Shown piece after piece: positions 9,056 through 18,148 of a DNA stretch of 35,367 nucleotides. This DNA is from Hellea sp. (GTDB lineage: Bacteria > Pseudomonadota > Alphaproteobacteria > Caulobacterales > Maricaulaceae): contig JAHDDC010000006.1 in the NCBI GenBank assembly GCA_020629545.1, positions 44,782 through 80,148 of the forward strand, in the 5' to 3' direction. A program made the translations under genes and the position numbers. Each line of letters starts with the position of its first letter. Positions within the stretch are counted from its first letter, which is position 1. The notes under the pieces are model-generated. The model was given only the letters and a program-made list of their open reading frames with translations, was not told where the DNA came from and made no database searches.

Positions 9056-10306
9056 ATGAAATTCTCAGCCCGCTCGCTTTTTGCGAATGCTTTGTCAGGT
9101 CACCAAAAGTGGCCTGAGCAGTTCCCAAATAAAGAGCCCAAAAAAGAATATGACGTCGTCATCGTTGGCGCTGGTGGTCATGGATTGGGCGCCGCTTATT
9201 ACTTAGCCAGCAAATACGGGATCACAAATGTTGCGGTTGTCGAAAAGGGTTGGCTTGGTGGAGGAAACACCGGTCGAAATACGACAATTATTCGCTCTAA
9301 TTATTTATTCGATGAGAGTGCTGGGATTTATGATCATGCTGTCGACTTGTGGGATGGTTTATCACAAGAACTCAATTACAACGTAATGTTCTCAAAACGT
9401 GGTGTGCTTATGCTTGCTCACAACGTACATGATGTTCAGAGCTTTCAGAGACACGTTCATGCTAATCGCCTAAATGGCGTCGACAATAAATGGCTGTCGC
9501 CAGAAGAATGTCAAAAATTTGTTCCTATACTCGATATATCGCAAAATAGACGTTATCCCGTCATGGGAGGCGCGCTTCAAATGCGTGCCGGCGTTGCTAG
9601 GCATGATAGCGTTGCCTGGGGTTATGCACGCGCCGCTTCAAAACTCGGTGTTGATATCATTCAAAACTGTAAAGTTATCGGGATAAGACGCGGAGCAGAC
9701 GGCGCGGTTGAAGGTGTAGAAACAGAAAAAGGTTTCATCGGAGCCAAAAAAATCGGTGTCTCCGCCGCAGGTAATACGTCAGTTGTGATGGAAATGGCGG
9801 GATTGCGTTTCCCTCTCGAAAGCTATCCGCTGCAAGCGCTTGTCTCTGAACCGGTTAAACCGGTTGTACCTTGCGTTATTATGTCGAACGCTGTGCATGC
9901 CTATATCAGTCAGTCCGATAAGGGAGAATTAGTCATCGGTGCTGGTACCGATCAATATACATCCTATTCTCAACGCGGAGCGCTGCATATTGTTGAACAT
10001 ACTTTGTCTTCCATATGTGAGTTGTTTCCGATCTTTAAACGAATGCGAATGCTGCGAAATTGGGGCGGCATAGTCGATGTAACGCCGGACCGTTCACCAA
10101 TAGTGGGTAAAACACCTGTTCAGGGCCTGTATGTAAATTGCGGCTGGGGAACAGGCGGTTTCAAAGCCACACCGGGCGCGGCTGATTTACTGGCATATAC
10201 CATTGCGCATGATGCGCCTCATAAAATCAATGCACCGTTTAATCTCGATAGATTTGTTGGTGGGCGTCTAATCGACGAGGCCGCTGCGGCTGCGGTCGCA
10301 CATTAA
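9056..10306 (+). CDS. soxB: sarcosine oxidase beta subunit
   Basis: 416 aa, as usual for the beta subunit of heterotetrameric sarcosine oxidase. It carries a DAO-type FAD domain ([19 protein letters not shown] at 32-50) and the segment [17 protein letters not shown]; His183 there matches the His that binds FMN covalently in known SoxB. SoxB holds the site where sarcosine is oxidised to an imine, with electrons passing to FMN and O2. The gene lies 13 bases after the flavoprotein and is followed by soxD, soxA and soxG, the standard order soxBDAG. These Sox genes are unrelated to thiosulfate-oxidising Sox. Product: glycine plus a methylene group transferred to THF on SoxA. Confidence 0.95.
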   Translation: MKFSARSLFANALSGHQKWPEQFPNKEPKKEYDVVIVGAGGHGLGAAYYLASKYGITNVAVVEKGWLGGGNTGRNTTIIRSNYLFDESAGIYDHAVDLWDGLSQELNYNVMFSKRGVLMLAHNVHDVQSFQRHVHANRLNGVDNKWLSPEECQKFVPILDISQNRRYPVMGGALQMRAGVARHDSVAWGYARAASKLGVDIIQNCKVIGIRRGADGAVEGVETEKGFIGAKKIGVSAAGNTSVVMEMAGLRFPLESYPLQALVSEPVKPVVPCVIMSNAVHAYISQSDKGELVIGAGTDQYTSYSQRGALHIVEHTLSSICELFPIFKRMRMLRNWGGIVDVTPDRSPIVGKTPVQGLYVNCGWGTGGFKATPGAADLLAYTIAHDAPHKINAPFNLDRFVGGRLIDEAAAAAVAH

Positions 10307-10318
10307 AGAGAAGAAAAC

Positions 10319-10639
10319 ATGTTTTTAATTCATTGCCCCTGGTGTGACGAAGAAAGACCAGAAATTGAATTTGCCTATGCTGGCGAAGCCCATATCATTC
10401 GCCCAAATGCGGAAGAGCAAGCCAATATGGACGATGCGGAGTGGTCCAAATTTATGTTTATTCGAGACAATAAACGCGGCGACCATTGTGAACGTTGGTG
10501 GCATGCAAATGGATGTAATATGTACTTCAATGCCGTTCGCAATACCGTTACCGACAAATTTATCAAGTCCTACAAAATCGGTCAGAAGAGACCAACTGAA
10601 AAGCAGATAGAAAACTGGAAGGCGGCTAAGAATGGCTGA
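10319..10639 (+). CDS. soxD: sarcosine oxidase delta subunit
   Basis: 106 aa zinc-binding small subunit. The CPWC pair (Cys6, Cys9) and W-H62-ANG-C66 give the four zinc ligands known in SoxD. It plugs into the heterotetramer and is needed for stable assembly. The spacing is 12 bases after soxB, with a purine-rich AAAGAGAAG before the ATG. Its end overlaps the soxA start by 8 bases. The Arg/Trp-containing core (RGDHCERWWHANGC) is well kept, so the subunit should be functional. Confidence 0.95.
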   Translation: MFLIHCPWCDEERPEIEFAYAGEAHIIRPNAEEQANMDDAEWSKFMFIRDNKRGDHCERWWHANGCNMYFNAVRNTVTDKFIKSYKIGQKRPTEKQIENWKAAKNG

Positions 10640-13595
10640 ATTTCGTAAATCTGGACGCGGCCATATTAACCGCGATGTACCTATACGTTTCAATTTTGAT
10701 GGAAAACCATATGAGGGTTTTGAAGGCGATACCGTAGCCAGTGCTCTATTGGCTAATGGTGTCCATCTTATGGGGCGGAGTTTCAAATATCATCGTCCAC
10801 GTGGACCTGTGGGTCTCGGAAGTGAAGAGCCCAATGCGTTAATTACAGTTTCTCGTGCAGCAGACCGGGTAACCCCAAATCTTCGCGCGACAATGACGGA
10901 AATCTATCCAGGTCTTGATGCACAGAGTCAAAATCGTTGGCCAAATCTAGGCACCGATATTGGAACATTTAATAATACATTTTCAATGTTCTTCCCCGCT
11001 GGCTTCTACAATAAAACGTTTATGTGGCCAAAAAGCTTTTGGGATAAAGTCTATGAGCCGTTTATCAGAAATATGGCAGGCCTTGGCCCGGCTCCGACTG
11101 AGCCGGATCCCGATGTTTACGCTTCTACCTATGGTCATTGCGAAACACTAATCGTTGGGTCAGGTCCGGCTGGAATTGCTGCAGCCATAGCGGCCTCTAA
11201 AAAAGGCGGGCGTGTAATACTAGTGGATGAAAATCCGAAGCTGGGCGGGAGTTTATTATCTGACCCTCATGCGATCATTGACGGCAAACCAGCAAGTGAG
11301 TGGCTCTCCAAAGCCCTCAGAGGGTTGGAAAAAGCCGACAATGTGACGTTGATGAGGCGAACCACAGCTATTGGGTATTATCACGACAATTTCATAGCTT
11401 TGGCCGAAAGTCTTACAGAGCATATCCCGGCTGCGAAAGTCGGAGTATCGAGAGAAAAACTCCACCGCATAAGAGCGGGTAAGGTTATTCTAGCACAGGG
11501 CGCGATTGAGCGGCCATTAGTGTTTAACGGAAACGATAAGCCTGGTGTGATGTTGGCCTCAGCAGCCCAAGGCTATTTGAATAAATATGGAGTTGCCGTC
11601 GGTAAAGAGGTTGCGCTGTTTACGGCACACGATAGTGGTTATGCTGCAATTTTTGACATGGCTGATGCCAATGTAAGAGTTTCTGCCATAATTGACGCGC
11701 GTGCCGATTTACGTGCCGATCTAAGGGCTGCGGCAGAGAAACGCGGAATAGATATTCATTTGGGTTCAGTGGTTTCACGGACCAAGGGAAATAAACGGAT
11801 TTCGAGCATTGAAGTTTTCAATCCTACAACGAAAGAGAAAAAAGTTGTATCATGTGATGCTTTGATGATGGCCGGAGGGTGGACCCCAAGCTTGCATCTT
11901 TGGTCTCATTCAAAGGGTTCAATCAAATGGGATGATGAAACATCGGTCTATTTGCCGGACGTCGCCAATGAAAATTGCGTTTGCATAGGCGCGTCAAATG
12001 GCGACTTCGGTATAAAATCAGCTCTTGATGCCGGGAGCAAAGCCGGCGGTGGCCGTAAGACTTACACGGTTGAGGAGGTCGAATTCGGTTCAGGCGAAGT
12101 CTTCGATCATTTGCCTAATTATATTAAGCCTACAAAACAAAAAGCTTTTGTAGATTTTCAAAACGACGTGACCGAGAAAGACATCAAACTGGCCGTTCAA
12201 GAAGGCTTTAAATCCATTGAGCATGTCAAACGATACACGACGAATGGAATGGCGACAGATCAAGGCAAGACTTCCAATCTGAATGCGCTTGAAATCGCAG
12301 CCAAAGCTTTAGATAAACCCGCGCCTCAAGTTGGGCTAACAACATTCCGACCGCCTTATACACCTACAGGGTTTGGGACGATCTCAGGATATAGAACGGG
12401 CGACCTGTTCGAAGTCACGCGCAAAACAGCCATTGATCCATGGGCGGAAAAGCAGGGGGCGGTTTTCGAGCCTGTCGGTATTTGGCGTAGAGCCTGGTAT
12501 TTCCCAAAGGACGGCGAAGATATGCATGCTGCTGTCGCTCGAGAATGCAAAGCGACCCGAGAAAGCCTTGGAATATTTGACGCCTCAACACTTGGTAAAA
12601 TCGAAGTAGTCGGCCCCGATGCCGCTAAGTTTATGAATATCATGTACACAAATCCGTGGAGCAAACTCGGCGTAGGCGCTTGTCGTTATGGCCTTATGCT
12701 TCGTGAGGATGGGTACATTTATGATGATGGTGTTGTTGGACGGCTTGCCGAAGACAGATTTCATGTAACGACCACAACGGGCGGGGCCCCGCGCGTATAT
12801 CGCCATATGGAAGATTATCTCCAGACCGAGTTTCCGGAACTTAATGTCTGGCTTACGTCGACTACAGAACAATGGTCGGTCATCGCACTTAATGGACCGA
12901 ACGCCCGTAAATTGATCGCGCCGCTAGTCGAAGGAATTGACCTGTCGCCTGAGGCCTTTCCCCATATGGCGGTCCGGGAAGGTAAAATTTGCGGTGTACC
13001 AACCCGCTTATTTAGGGTTTCGTTCTCAGGTGAACTCGGGTTCGAAATTAATGTTCCATCACATTATGGCCGGGCTGTTTGGGAGACTTTGTTTGAGGCT
13101 GGCAAAGCCTATGACATTACGCCCTACGGGACCGAAACCATGCACGTCTTGAGAGCTGAAAAAGGCTTTATCATTGTTGGGCAAGATACCGATGGAACGG
13201 TCACGCCTCATGATGCGGGAATGAGCTGGATTGTTTCCAAGAAAAAGAAAGATTTCGTAGGTAAACGCTCGCTTGGACGACGGGATTTAATGGCCGAGGG
13301 CCGAAAACACTTGATTGGTTTGTTGACGGAAGACCCTGAAACCGTTTTGGAGGAAGGTGCCCAAATCGTAGCAGATCCCAATCAACCTGTTCCGATGGAT
13401 ATGTTAGGGCATGTCACATCCTCGTATTGGAGCGAAGCACTGGGTAAGTCTATTGCTATGGCCTTGGTCAGAGACGGATTCAACCGGATGGACGAAACCC
13501 TTTACATTCCAATGCCGGGCGGCGTCGTGCATAAGGCCAAAGTCGTCAAGCCGATGTTCTATGATCCCAAAGGAGAGCGTCTCAATGTCGTCTGA
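10632..13595 (+). CDS. soxA: sarcosine oxidase alpha subunit
   Basis: 987 aa, the usual size for the alpha subunit. Domain order: an N-terminal 2Fe-2S-ferredoxin-like fold that lacks the cysteines (about 15-90, GKPYEGFEGDTVASALLANG), a nucleotide-binding flavoprotein-like domain (TLIVGSGPAGIAAAIAAS at about 172-189) that binds NAD+, and a C-terminal GcvT-like THF domain from about 600 (VGIWRRAWYFP, FRVSFSGELGFEINVP, LRAEKGFIIVGQDTDGT). This last domain receives the imine produced on SoxB through an internal tunnel and makes 5,10-methylene-THF. It overlaps soxD at the start and soxG at the end (11 bases), so the subunits are translationally coupled. Nothing suggests truncation. Confidence 0.95.
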   Translation: MAEFRKSGRGHINRDVPIRFNFDGKPYEGFEGDTVASALLANGVHLMGRSFKYHRPRGPVGLGSEEPNALITVSRAADRVTPNLRATMTEIYPGLDAQSQNRWPNLGTDIGTFNNTFSMFFPAGFYNKTFMWPKSFWDKVYEPFIRNMAGLGPAPTEPDPDVYASTYGHCETLIVGSGPAGIAAAIAASKKGGRVILVDENPKLGGSLLSDPHAIIDGKPASEWLSKALRGLEKADNVTLMRRTTAIGYYHDNFIALAESLTEHIPAAKVGVSREKLHRIRAGKVILAQGAIERPLVFNGNDKPGVMLASAAQGYLNKYGVAVGKEVALFTAHDSGYAAIFDMADANVRVSAIIDARADLRADLRAAAEKRGIDIHLGSVVSRTKGNKRISSIEVFNPTTKEKKVVSCDALMMAGGWTPSLHLWSHSKGSIKWDDETSVYLPDVANENCVCIGASNGDFGIKSALDAGSKAGGGRKTYTVEEVEFGSGEVFDHLPNYIKPTKQKAFVDFQNDVTEKDIKLAVQEGFKSIEHVKRYTTNGMATDQGKTSNLNALEIAAKALDKPAPQVGLTTFRPPYTPTGFGTISGYRTGDLFEVTRKTAIDPWAEKQGAVFEPVGIWRRAWYFPKDGEDMHAAVARECKATRESLGIFDASTLGKIEVVGPDAAKFMNIMYTNPWSKLGVGACRYGLMLREDGYIYDDGVVGRLAEDRFHVTTTTGGAPRVYRHMEDYLQTEFPELNVWLTSTTEQWSVIALNGPNARKLIAPLVEGIDLSPEAFPHMAVREGKICGVPTRLFRVSFSGELGFEINVPSHYGRAVWETLFEAGKAYDITPYGTETMHVLRAEKGFIIVGQDTDGTVTPHDAGMSWIVSKKKKDFVGKRSLGRRDLMAEGRKHLIGLLTEDPETVLEEGAQIVADPNQPVPMDMLGHVTSSYWSEALGKSIAMALVRDGFNRMDETLYIPMPGGVVHKAKVVKPMFYDPKGERLNVV

Positions 13596-14157
13596 TATTA
13601 CGTTTGATCAAGGATTAGAGATTCCTGAATCCCTGCAGTCTGATGCGCTGAAGGTAATGCTTTTACCTGAACGAGTTAGGTATAACATTCGTGCGGCTAA
13701 AACCGATTTAACCGCTATTGAGAAGATGGCTGGAATAAAGTTACCGCGTAAAATCGGGGCCTCAAACATGAAGCCTGATATGTTTTCAATGTGCCTGGGG
13801 CCGGACGAATGGTTTATAATCGCTGATCCGAAAAATAAGTCCAAACTTGAGACAGCATTCGCAAAGCTTGAAAAATCTTTCACGGTTAGCATTGTAGATG
13901 TTTCGCACCGGAATGTATGCTTTGGGATAATGGGTGAGAAATTTAAGGAAGCTGTTAACATTGGGTGCCCACTTGATCTTTCAATAGATGCATTTCCTGT
14001 CGGAAAGTGTACGCGAACAATTTTTGAAAATGCGCCAATTATTCTGATGCGTACTGGCGAAAACCATTTCGGAATGGAATGTTGGCGCTCTTTTGCGCCT
14101 TATATAGCAGGATTCATGGGGCGTTACGCAACCGATCTTGCGGCTGAGCAGAGATAA
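13585..14157 (+). CDS. soxG: sarcosine oxidase gamma subunit
   Basis: 190 aa from ATG 13585. The frame is open back to 13411, but that part lies inside soxA; GGAGAG upstream of 13585 serves as ribosome-binding site. SoxG is a GcvT-like fold without catalytic function that pairs with SoxA. Visible family features are MCLGPDEWFIIAD (near 72-84), IVDVSHRNVCFGIMG and the C-terminal FGMECWRSFAPYIAGFM. It overlaps soxA by 11 bases and is followed 10 bases later by the FolB-like gene. Sequence conservation in SoxG is low in general; order and length make the call firm. Confidence 0.92.
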   Translation: MSSDITFDQGLEIPESLQSDALKVMLLPERVRYNIRAAKTDLTAIEKMAGIKLPRKIGASNMKPDMFSMCLGPDEWFIIADPKNKSKLETAFAKLEKSFTVSIVDVSHRNVCFGIMGEKFKEAVNIGCPLDLSIDAFPVGKCTRTIFENAPIILMRTGENHFGMECWRSFAPYIAGFMGRYATDLAAEQR

Positions 14158-14167
14158 ACAGAAAACC

Positions 14168-14518
14168 ATGGCAGATCAGATATTTATCGAGGCGCTGACC
14201 CTTGACGCCTACATCGGTGTTTTCGAACACGAATATGAACGTACGCAACGCGTCCGGATGGATCTCGATATTGATATATCTCCACTGGGCTCGGAGGAGG
14301 AGTACACGACAAGCAATATAGTACGCTATGACTATGTCGTTCGAGATATACGAGCTTTGATCAAAGCTGGCCACATTGATCTGGTTGAGACTCTGGCCGA
14401 GAATATCGCGGAAATCGTATTAGGCTATGAAGGCGTAGAAAAGGTAGCCGTTCGAGTGTCTAAACTTTCTGCGATATCCGAGGCTGATGGCGTTGGAGTT
14501 AAGATCACACGGCCTTAG
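14168..14518 (+). CDS. folB: dihydroneopterin aldolase (FolB) family protein
   Basis: 116 aa from ATG 14168, an earlier in-frame ATG at 14138 lying within soxG. The tunnelling-fold pattern is clear: IEALTLDAYIGVFEHEYERTQ (with the pterin-anchoring region), YDYVVRDIRALI, VETLAENIAEIVL with the pterin-binding Glu, and VRVSKLSAISEADGVGVKI with the catalytic-type Lys. FolB cleaves dihydroneopterin in folate synthesis. At the end of a sarcosine oxidase operon it would help supply THF for the methylene acceptor; a specialised paralogue of the housekeeping FolB is likely, since no other folate-synthesis gene is here. Its last four bases overlap the convergent dmdA gene. Confidence 0.85.
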   Translation: MADQIFIEALTLDAYIGVFEHEYERTQRVRMDLDIDISPLGSEEEYTTSNIVRYDYVVRDIRALIKAGHIDLVETLAENIAEIVLGYEGVEKVAVRVSKLSAISEADGVGVKITRP

Positions 14519-15639
14519 CTAATGGGATCAAATGGGAGCGGACCTACGGTTGCGCCCCTTGATCCATTTTGAGTTCTTACCGTTAATTCGGTTCCATGGT
14601 CCCAATGATCATTGTCGACCATACCAATTGCCAGATTTGCATTATAGTCTGGTGACCAGGTGGCTGAAGTTACCTGACCGACAAGCTTTCCATCTTTTGA
14701 GGTCAGCAACCAGGGCGATGTGCAGCTTGGAACGCGATCGCCATCAATTGTGATGCCTCTGATCATTTTTTTCGACCCATTCTTTTTTTCTGCGAGGAGA
14801 ACATCGCCGCCAATACAAATTTCCATCCCCGCTCTGTGACAATATTTGCCTAATCCACACTCCAAAGGTGTATTCAGGTTATTCATATCATTTCCATGAG
14901 ATAATAGCCCGCCTTCGATACGTTCAATTCCATTCGGGCATCCAGCTCGAACGTCATATTTCTCGCCTTTCTCAAATAGAAGGTCCCAAATCGGTTCACC
15001 GTTGTCTGTACCATCAACATAGATTTCAAATCCGCCTTGTTTTGACCAGCCAGACCTTGCGATCAGATATGATTTGCCATTGATCTCATAATTTCGGTGA
15101 CGGAAAAAACCCAGACTACGAATGTCGTCGCCGACAATCTCTGCCATCAGGTCATCAGATTTGGGTCCTTGGACGCCAAGCGGAGATACATCAGGTTCAA
15201 AAACATCAACGTTCAACCCTTTGCCGATTGCTAATCCTTTTAACCAATACAGCATGTCGGAATCTGCCAAAGAAACCCAAAATCTGTTGTCGGAGATTTT
15301 GATTGCAATGGGGTCATTTATCATTCCGCCTTTCTCATCAATCATAGGAATATAATAACACTGATCATCCTGCATTTTTGCCATGTTACGGGGAGTTACC
15401 CATTGAATAAGCATTGCTGCATCGGGGCCGCTGACCTCAACCTGCCTTTCGCAAGATACGTCCCAGACCTGAACGTGTTTTTTGAGATGATGATAGTCGG
15501 CTTCGACACTTTCAAATACCGTGGGTAAAAGCATGTGGTTATAGACTGTGTAGGCCTTTACACCTGCTTCTGTTACTCGCCGCGTAAACGGTGTTGAACG
15601 CGTACGGCGCGATACAGATAATAACGGGGCTTCACTCAT
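14515..15639 (-). CDS. dmdA: dimethylsulfoniopropionate demethylase
   Basis: 374 aa, GcvT fold. It converts DMSP and THF to methylmercaptopropionate and 5-methyl-THF. The sequence follows DmdA rather than aminomethyltransferase: RRTRSTPFTRRV (11-22), YTVYNHMLLP (30-39), ADYHHLKKHVQVWDV (47-61), NDPIAIKI, VQGPKSDDLM and ARSGWSKQGGFEIYV (194-208), all of which I recall in the SAR11 and roseobacter enzymes; W198, E205 and Y207 sit in the substrate-facing strand. The length also matches (about 369 in SAR11). GGAG lies eight bases before the ATG. Divergent from a LysR regulator; the intergenic region has a strong inverted repeat. Its product methyl-THF needs the MetV/MetF and FolD/Fhs route encoded nearby. 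A DmdA-like paralogue using another methyl donor is the main alternative. Confidence 0.85.
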   Translation of the reverse strand: MSEAPLLSVSRRTRSTPFTRRVTEAGVKAYTVYNHMLLPTVFESVEADYHHLKKHVQVWDVSCERQVEVSGPDAAMLIQWVTPRNMAKMQDDQCYYIPMIDEKGGMINDPIAIKISDNRFWVSLADSDMLYWLKGLAIGKGLNVDVFEPDVSPLGVQGPKSDDLMAEIVGDDIRSLGFFRHRNYEINGKSYLIARSGWSKQGGFEIYVDGTDNGEPIWDLLFEKGEKYDVRAGCPNGIERIEGGLLSHGNDMNNLNTPLECGLGKYCHRAGMEICIGGDVLLAEKKNGSKKMIRGITIDGDRVPSCTSPWLLTSKDGKLVGQVTSATWSPDYNANLAIGMVDNDHWDHGTELTVRTQNGSRGATVGPLPFDPIS

Positions 15640-15714
15640 TCTGAGTCTCCGACATGAGGATCTTTAAATGGGCAGTTACGCTATTCCCGAAAGAAAGTTC
15701 AAGATCGTTATACT

Positions 15715-15738
15715 TATAGGAAGAATTAAATTCCTATA
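15715..15738. promoter_or_regulatory. 24-base inverted repeat upstream of dmdA
   Basis: TATAGGAA and TTCCTATA are perfect 8-base arms around GAATTAAA. The site is 76-99 bases upstream of the dmdA start codon. A minus-strand TATAAC hexamer (15707-15712) abuts it, so a factor bound here would cover the -35 area. It is a likely operator for the divergent LysR protein, whose family favours interrupted palindromes with a T-N11-A core; binding is inferred. Confidence 0.5.
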
Positions 15739-15841
15739 TTGTTTAGATTTATCTTAGAAGCCTGTCGTGAACCTATCGGAATAAGTACCGCTGATATGGT
15801 CTCTTAATTTTCTCGTAACATTAATAATGGCTTGACTGATA

Positions 15842-15871
15842 TTGGCTCTTCCATTGCTATATTCTTATGAT
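15842..15871 (+). promoter_or_regulatory. possible sigma-70 promoter of the LysR gene
   Basis: TTGGCT (15842-15847), 18 bases, then TATGAT (15866-15871). The -10 matches the consensus at five of six bases and the -35 at four. It would start transcription about 30 bases before the GTG at 15910. Confidence 0.35.
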
Positions 15872-15909
15872 AAAGGGAGCTAATAATAGTTTGAATTTAG
15901 GGGGTCTCA

Positions 15910-16908
15910 GTGAAAATACCCAGCAATTTCGATCTAAGATCGTTACAGGTTTTTGTTGTGACCGCGGAGCAGGGCGGAATGACGCAAAGCGGCAAGGTTT
16001 TGCATCTTACCCAGTCAGCCGTTTCTCAGATTATAGCAGGCCTGGAAGACTCCCTTGGCGTAAAGCTGTTCGATCGGTCAGTTCGACCTATCGCGTTGAC
16101 AACAGCGGGGCGAATTTTACTTGAGCGTGGGCGCCAAATTATTAGAGACACGAAAGAAGCGCTTAGAGAGACTCAAACCTTGGAGCGTCGTCGTTTAGCG
16201 TCACTAACGATAGCCATGACGGACAGTATGTCCGCTGTATTAGGTCCGCATCTTTATACAGAAATGCACGAACTTTCTGGCTATTGGCGTCTCTGGAGCG
16301 GTTTATCGCCTTATCACCGCGAAGAATTTCTTTCCCATAACATTGATATAATTTTGGCAACTAGCAATATAATGGAAGAGCTATCGGGCCTGGTCAGGCA
16401 CAAAGTATTTCAAGAGCCTTACATTCTTATATTTCCTAAAGATTACGACGGAGACACGGAGCTTCATTCAGGTGTAAGAGACATTCCATTCCTACGTTTT
16501 TCACTTCGTTCTGCAATGGGGCTGCGAATCGAACGTCAGCTTAATCGATTGCGATTAAGATTTCCGGAATTGGTTGAGTTTGATCGCGGCCCTGCTCATA
16601 CGATGGCTGTTGCCCAGGGCATGGGTTGGGGCGTGACTACGCCCCTTTGTCTTCTAGAGAAGCCTGACATGCTTGACGATATTCAAATTCGGCCGATTTC
16701 CCGCGGAGCATTTAGCCGACATTTCGACTTGATCGCCAGGGAAGAGTTTCTTGGTGATCTACCCACCGAAATGGCGGCAAGATCTAGAAATATTCTCCGA
16801 GAGAAATGTCTACCGCCTCTTTATGAGCGGGTGCCTTGGCTGGAAGAAAAGTTCCGATGGGAAGAATATGAGGAACTGGATCAACCAGAAACCGAGGAAA
16901 TTGAGTAG
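15910..16908 (+). CDS. LysR-family transcriptional regulator
   Basis: 332 aa. A winged helix-turn-helix occupies residues 5-65 (FDLRSLQVFVVTAEQGGMTQ, then LTQSAVSQIIAGLEDSLGVKLFDR), followed by the usual linker helix and a substrate-binding domain of periplasmic-binding-protein type to about 300; the tail is acidic (EEYEELDQPETEEIE). It starts at GTG 15910 with GGGGG five bases upstream. It is divergent from dmdA and lies 109 bases before the Rieske oxygenase gene in the same direction, so dmdA, the oxygenase, or both are candidate targets. The ligand is unknown. The regulatory assignment rests on position only. Confidence 0.9.
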   Translation: MKIPSNFDLRSLQVFVVTAEQGGMTQSGKVLHLTQSAVSQIIAGLEDSLGVKLFDRSVRPIALTTAGRILLERGRQIIRDTKEALRETQTLERRRLASLTIAMTDSMSAVLGPHLYTEMHELSGYWRLWSGLSPYHREEFLSHNIDIILATSNIMEELSGLVRHKVFQEPYILIFPKDYDGDTELHSGVRDIPFLRFSLRSAMGLRIERQLNRLRLRFPELVEFDRGPAHTMAVAQGMGWGVTTPLCLLEKPDMLDDIQIRPISRGAFSRHFDLIAREEFLGDLPTEMAARSRNILREKCLPPLYERVPWLEEKFRWEEYEELDQPETEEIE

Positions 16909-16923
16909 TTTGCCGCTTATCAT

Positions 16924-16939
16924 GAACGTTTAAATGTTC
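16924..16939. promoter_or_regulatory. palindrome between LysR and Rieske genes
   Basis: GAACGTTTAAATGTTC is symmetric except for one G/T pair. A second small palindrome, ACTCT-CT-AGAGT, lies at 16986-16997, just before the ribosome-binding site of the oxygenase gene. Neither is followed by a T run. They may be operators, but there is no independent support. Confidence 0.3.
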
Positions 16940-17017
16940 TTATGAATGAAGAGATAGCTTGAGTATTGCGGGTCTAGTTATTACGACTCTCTAGAGTTCC
17001 AGCGTAAAGAGGTCCTC

Positions 17018-18148
17018 ATGGATTTGACAGCCGTATTGAAACCTATTGAGCAAGCCAGAGGGCTACCAAACGCGTGTTATGTTTCAGCTGAGTATTACCA
17101 ACACGAACGTGAGCACATATTTTTTCCAAATTGGGCTGCCGCGGGATTTACAAGCGACGTCCAAAACCCAGGAGATGTTTGTCCGATAGATTTTCTGGGG
17201 ATGCCATTATTGTTGGTCCGCAATAAGGCCGGCGAGATAAAGGTTTTTCAGAATACCTGCAGGCACCGCGGCATGATTCTAATCGATAAGCCCGGTCATC
17301 TTAGAGGTCCAATTCGTTGCCCTTATCATAGTTGGAGCTATGATTATGATGGTAACTTAGTCCGAACACCTTATGTGGGTGGCGTCGGTATTGATGATCA
17401 TGAAAACATTTGTCCAAATGATTTAAGTTTGTTTGAGATAAGAAGCCATATTTGGCAGGGCGTCGTCTTTGTAAATGTTTCCGGAACGGCTCCAAAGTTT
17501 GAAGAAGCGCATGCGGAACTGATTGGCCGTTGGGCTGAATTTGATAAGCCATATCATATTGGAGGGTCGTTGAGCCGATTTGATATGACGCTCGACACAA
17601 ACTGGAAACTGGCCGTCGAAAACTATTGCGAGTCCTATCATTTGCCTTGGGTCCATCCGGAACTAAATGAGATTTCACCCATAGATGTGCATTATCATAT
17701 CGAGGATCATCCAAATTATGCGGGCCAAGGCAGTAAAAACTACAGACAGCTAGTCGGAGAAAACGGCGAAAAGTTTCCGGATTTTGATGGCCTTAAAGAT
17801 ATTTGGGATACGCAGGCCGAATATGTCGCCTTTTTTCCTAATGTATTGCTAGGCGTTCACAGGGATCATGCTTTTGCTATGCTGCTAATGCCGCAAGGTC
17901 CGGAAATCACGCTTGAACGCGTAGCCCTTTTCTATGCTGATGCTGAGATTGATCGTCCTTCAACTCAGGAAATGCTCAAAGAAAATGCCCGTATTTGGAG
18001 AGAAGTGTTCGCTGAAGATATCGGTGTTGTTGAGGGCATGCAAAAAGGTCGTCATGGCATAAAGTTTGACGGCGGAAAATTTTCTCCGGTTATGGATGGA
18101 CCCACCCATACCTTCCATAAATGGGTCGCGCGGCAATTATCGACTTAG
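17018..18148 (+). CDS. Rieske non-haem iron oxygenase alpha subunit (GbcA/CntA-like)
   Basis: 376 aa. The Rieske 2Fe-2S site is C81-R-H83 ... C101-PY-H104. The C-terminal catalytic domain shows NYCESYHLPWVHPEL with iron ligands His208 and His213, and Glu205 in the bridging position; a C-terminal Asp in EDIGVVEG near 330 may complete the facial triad. The closest functional types by motif and length are quaternary-amine oxygenases (GbcA for glycine betaine, CntA for carnitine, stachydrine demethylases), which split off a methyl as formaldehyde or cleave a C-N bond. In this setting glycine betaine to dimethylglycine is the attractive reading, feeding the operon at 6595-14518. No reductase partner (GbcB-like) is in the window. 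AGAGG precedes the ATG. It ends overlapping folD tail to tail by four bases. Substrate not proven. Confidence 0.88.
   Translation: MDLTAVLKPIEQARGLPNACYVSAEYYQHEREHIFFPNWAAAGFTSDVQNPGDVCPIDFLGMPLLLVRNKAGEIKVFQNTCRHRGMILIDKPGHLRGPIRCPYHSWSYDYDGNLVRTPYVGGVGIDDHENICPNDLSLFEIRSHIWQGVVFVNVSGTAPKFEEAHAELIGRWAEFDKPYHIGGSLSRFDMTLDTNWKLAVENYCESYHLPWVHPELNEISPIDVHYHIEDHPNYAGQGSKNYRQLVGENGEKFPDFDGLKDIWDTQAEYVAFFPNVLLGVHRDHAFAMLLMPQGPEITLERVALFYADAEIDRPSTQEMLKENARIWREVFAEDIGVVEGMQKGRHGIKFDGGKFSPVMDGPTHTFHKWVARQLST

Noticed and set aside
10325-10786. 153 aa minus-strand open frame
   Set aside because: It is a shadow of soxD and the start of soxA, with no recognisable protein features.
9056-14157. Thiosulfate-oxidising Sox system
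   Set aside because: The same gene names are used, but the products are FAD/FMN and THF-binding sarcosine oxidase subunits.
14515-15639. Glycine cleavage system T protein
   Set aside because: The GcvT fold is present, but YTVYNHMLLP, the HHLKKHVQVWDV region and WSKQGG are DmdA features, and no gcvH or gcvP gene is nearby.
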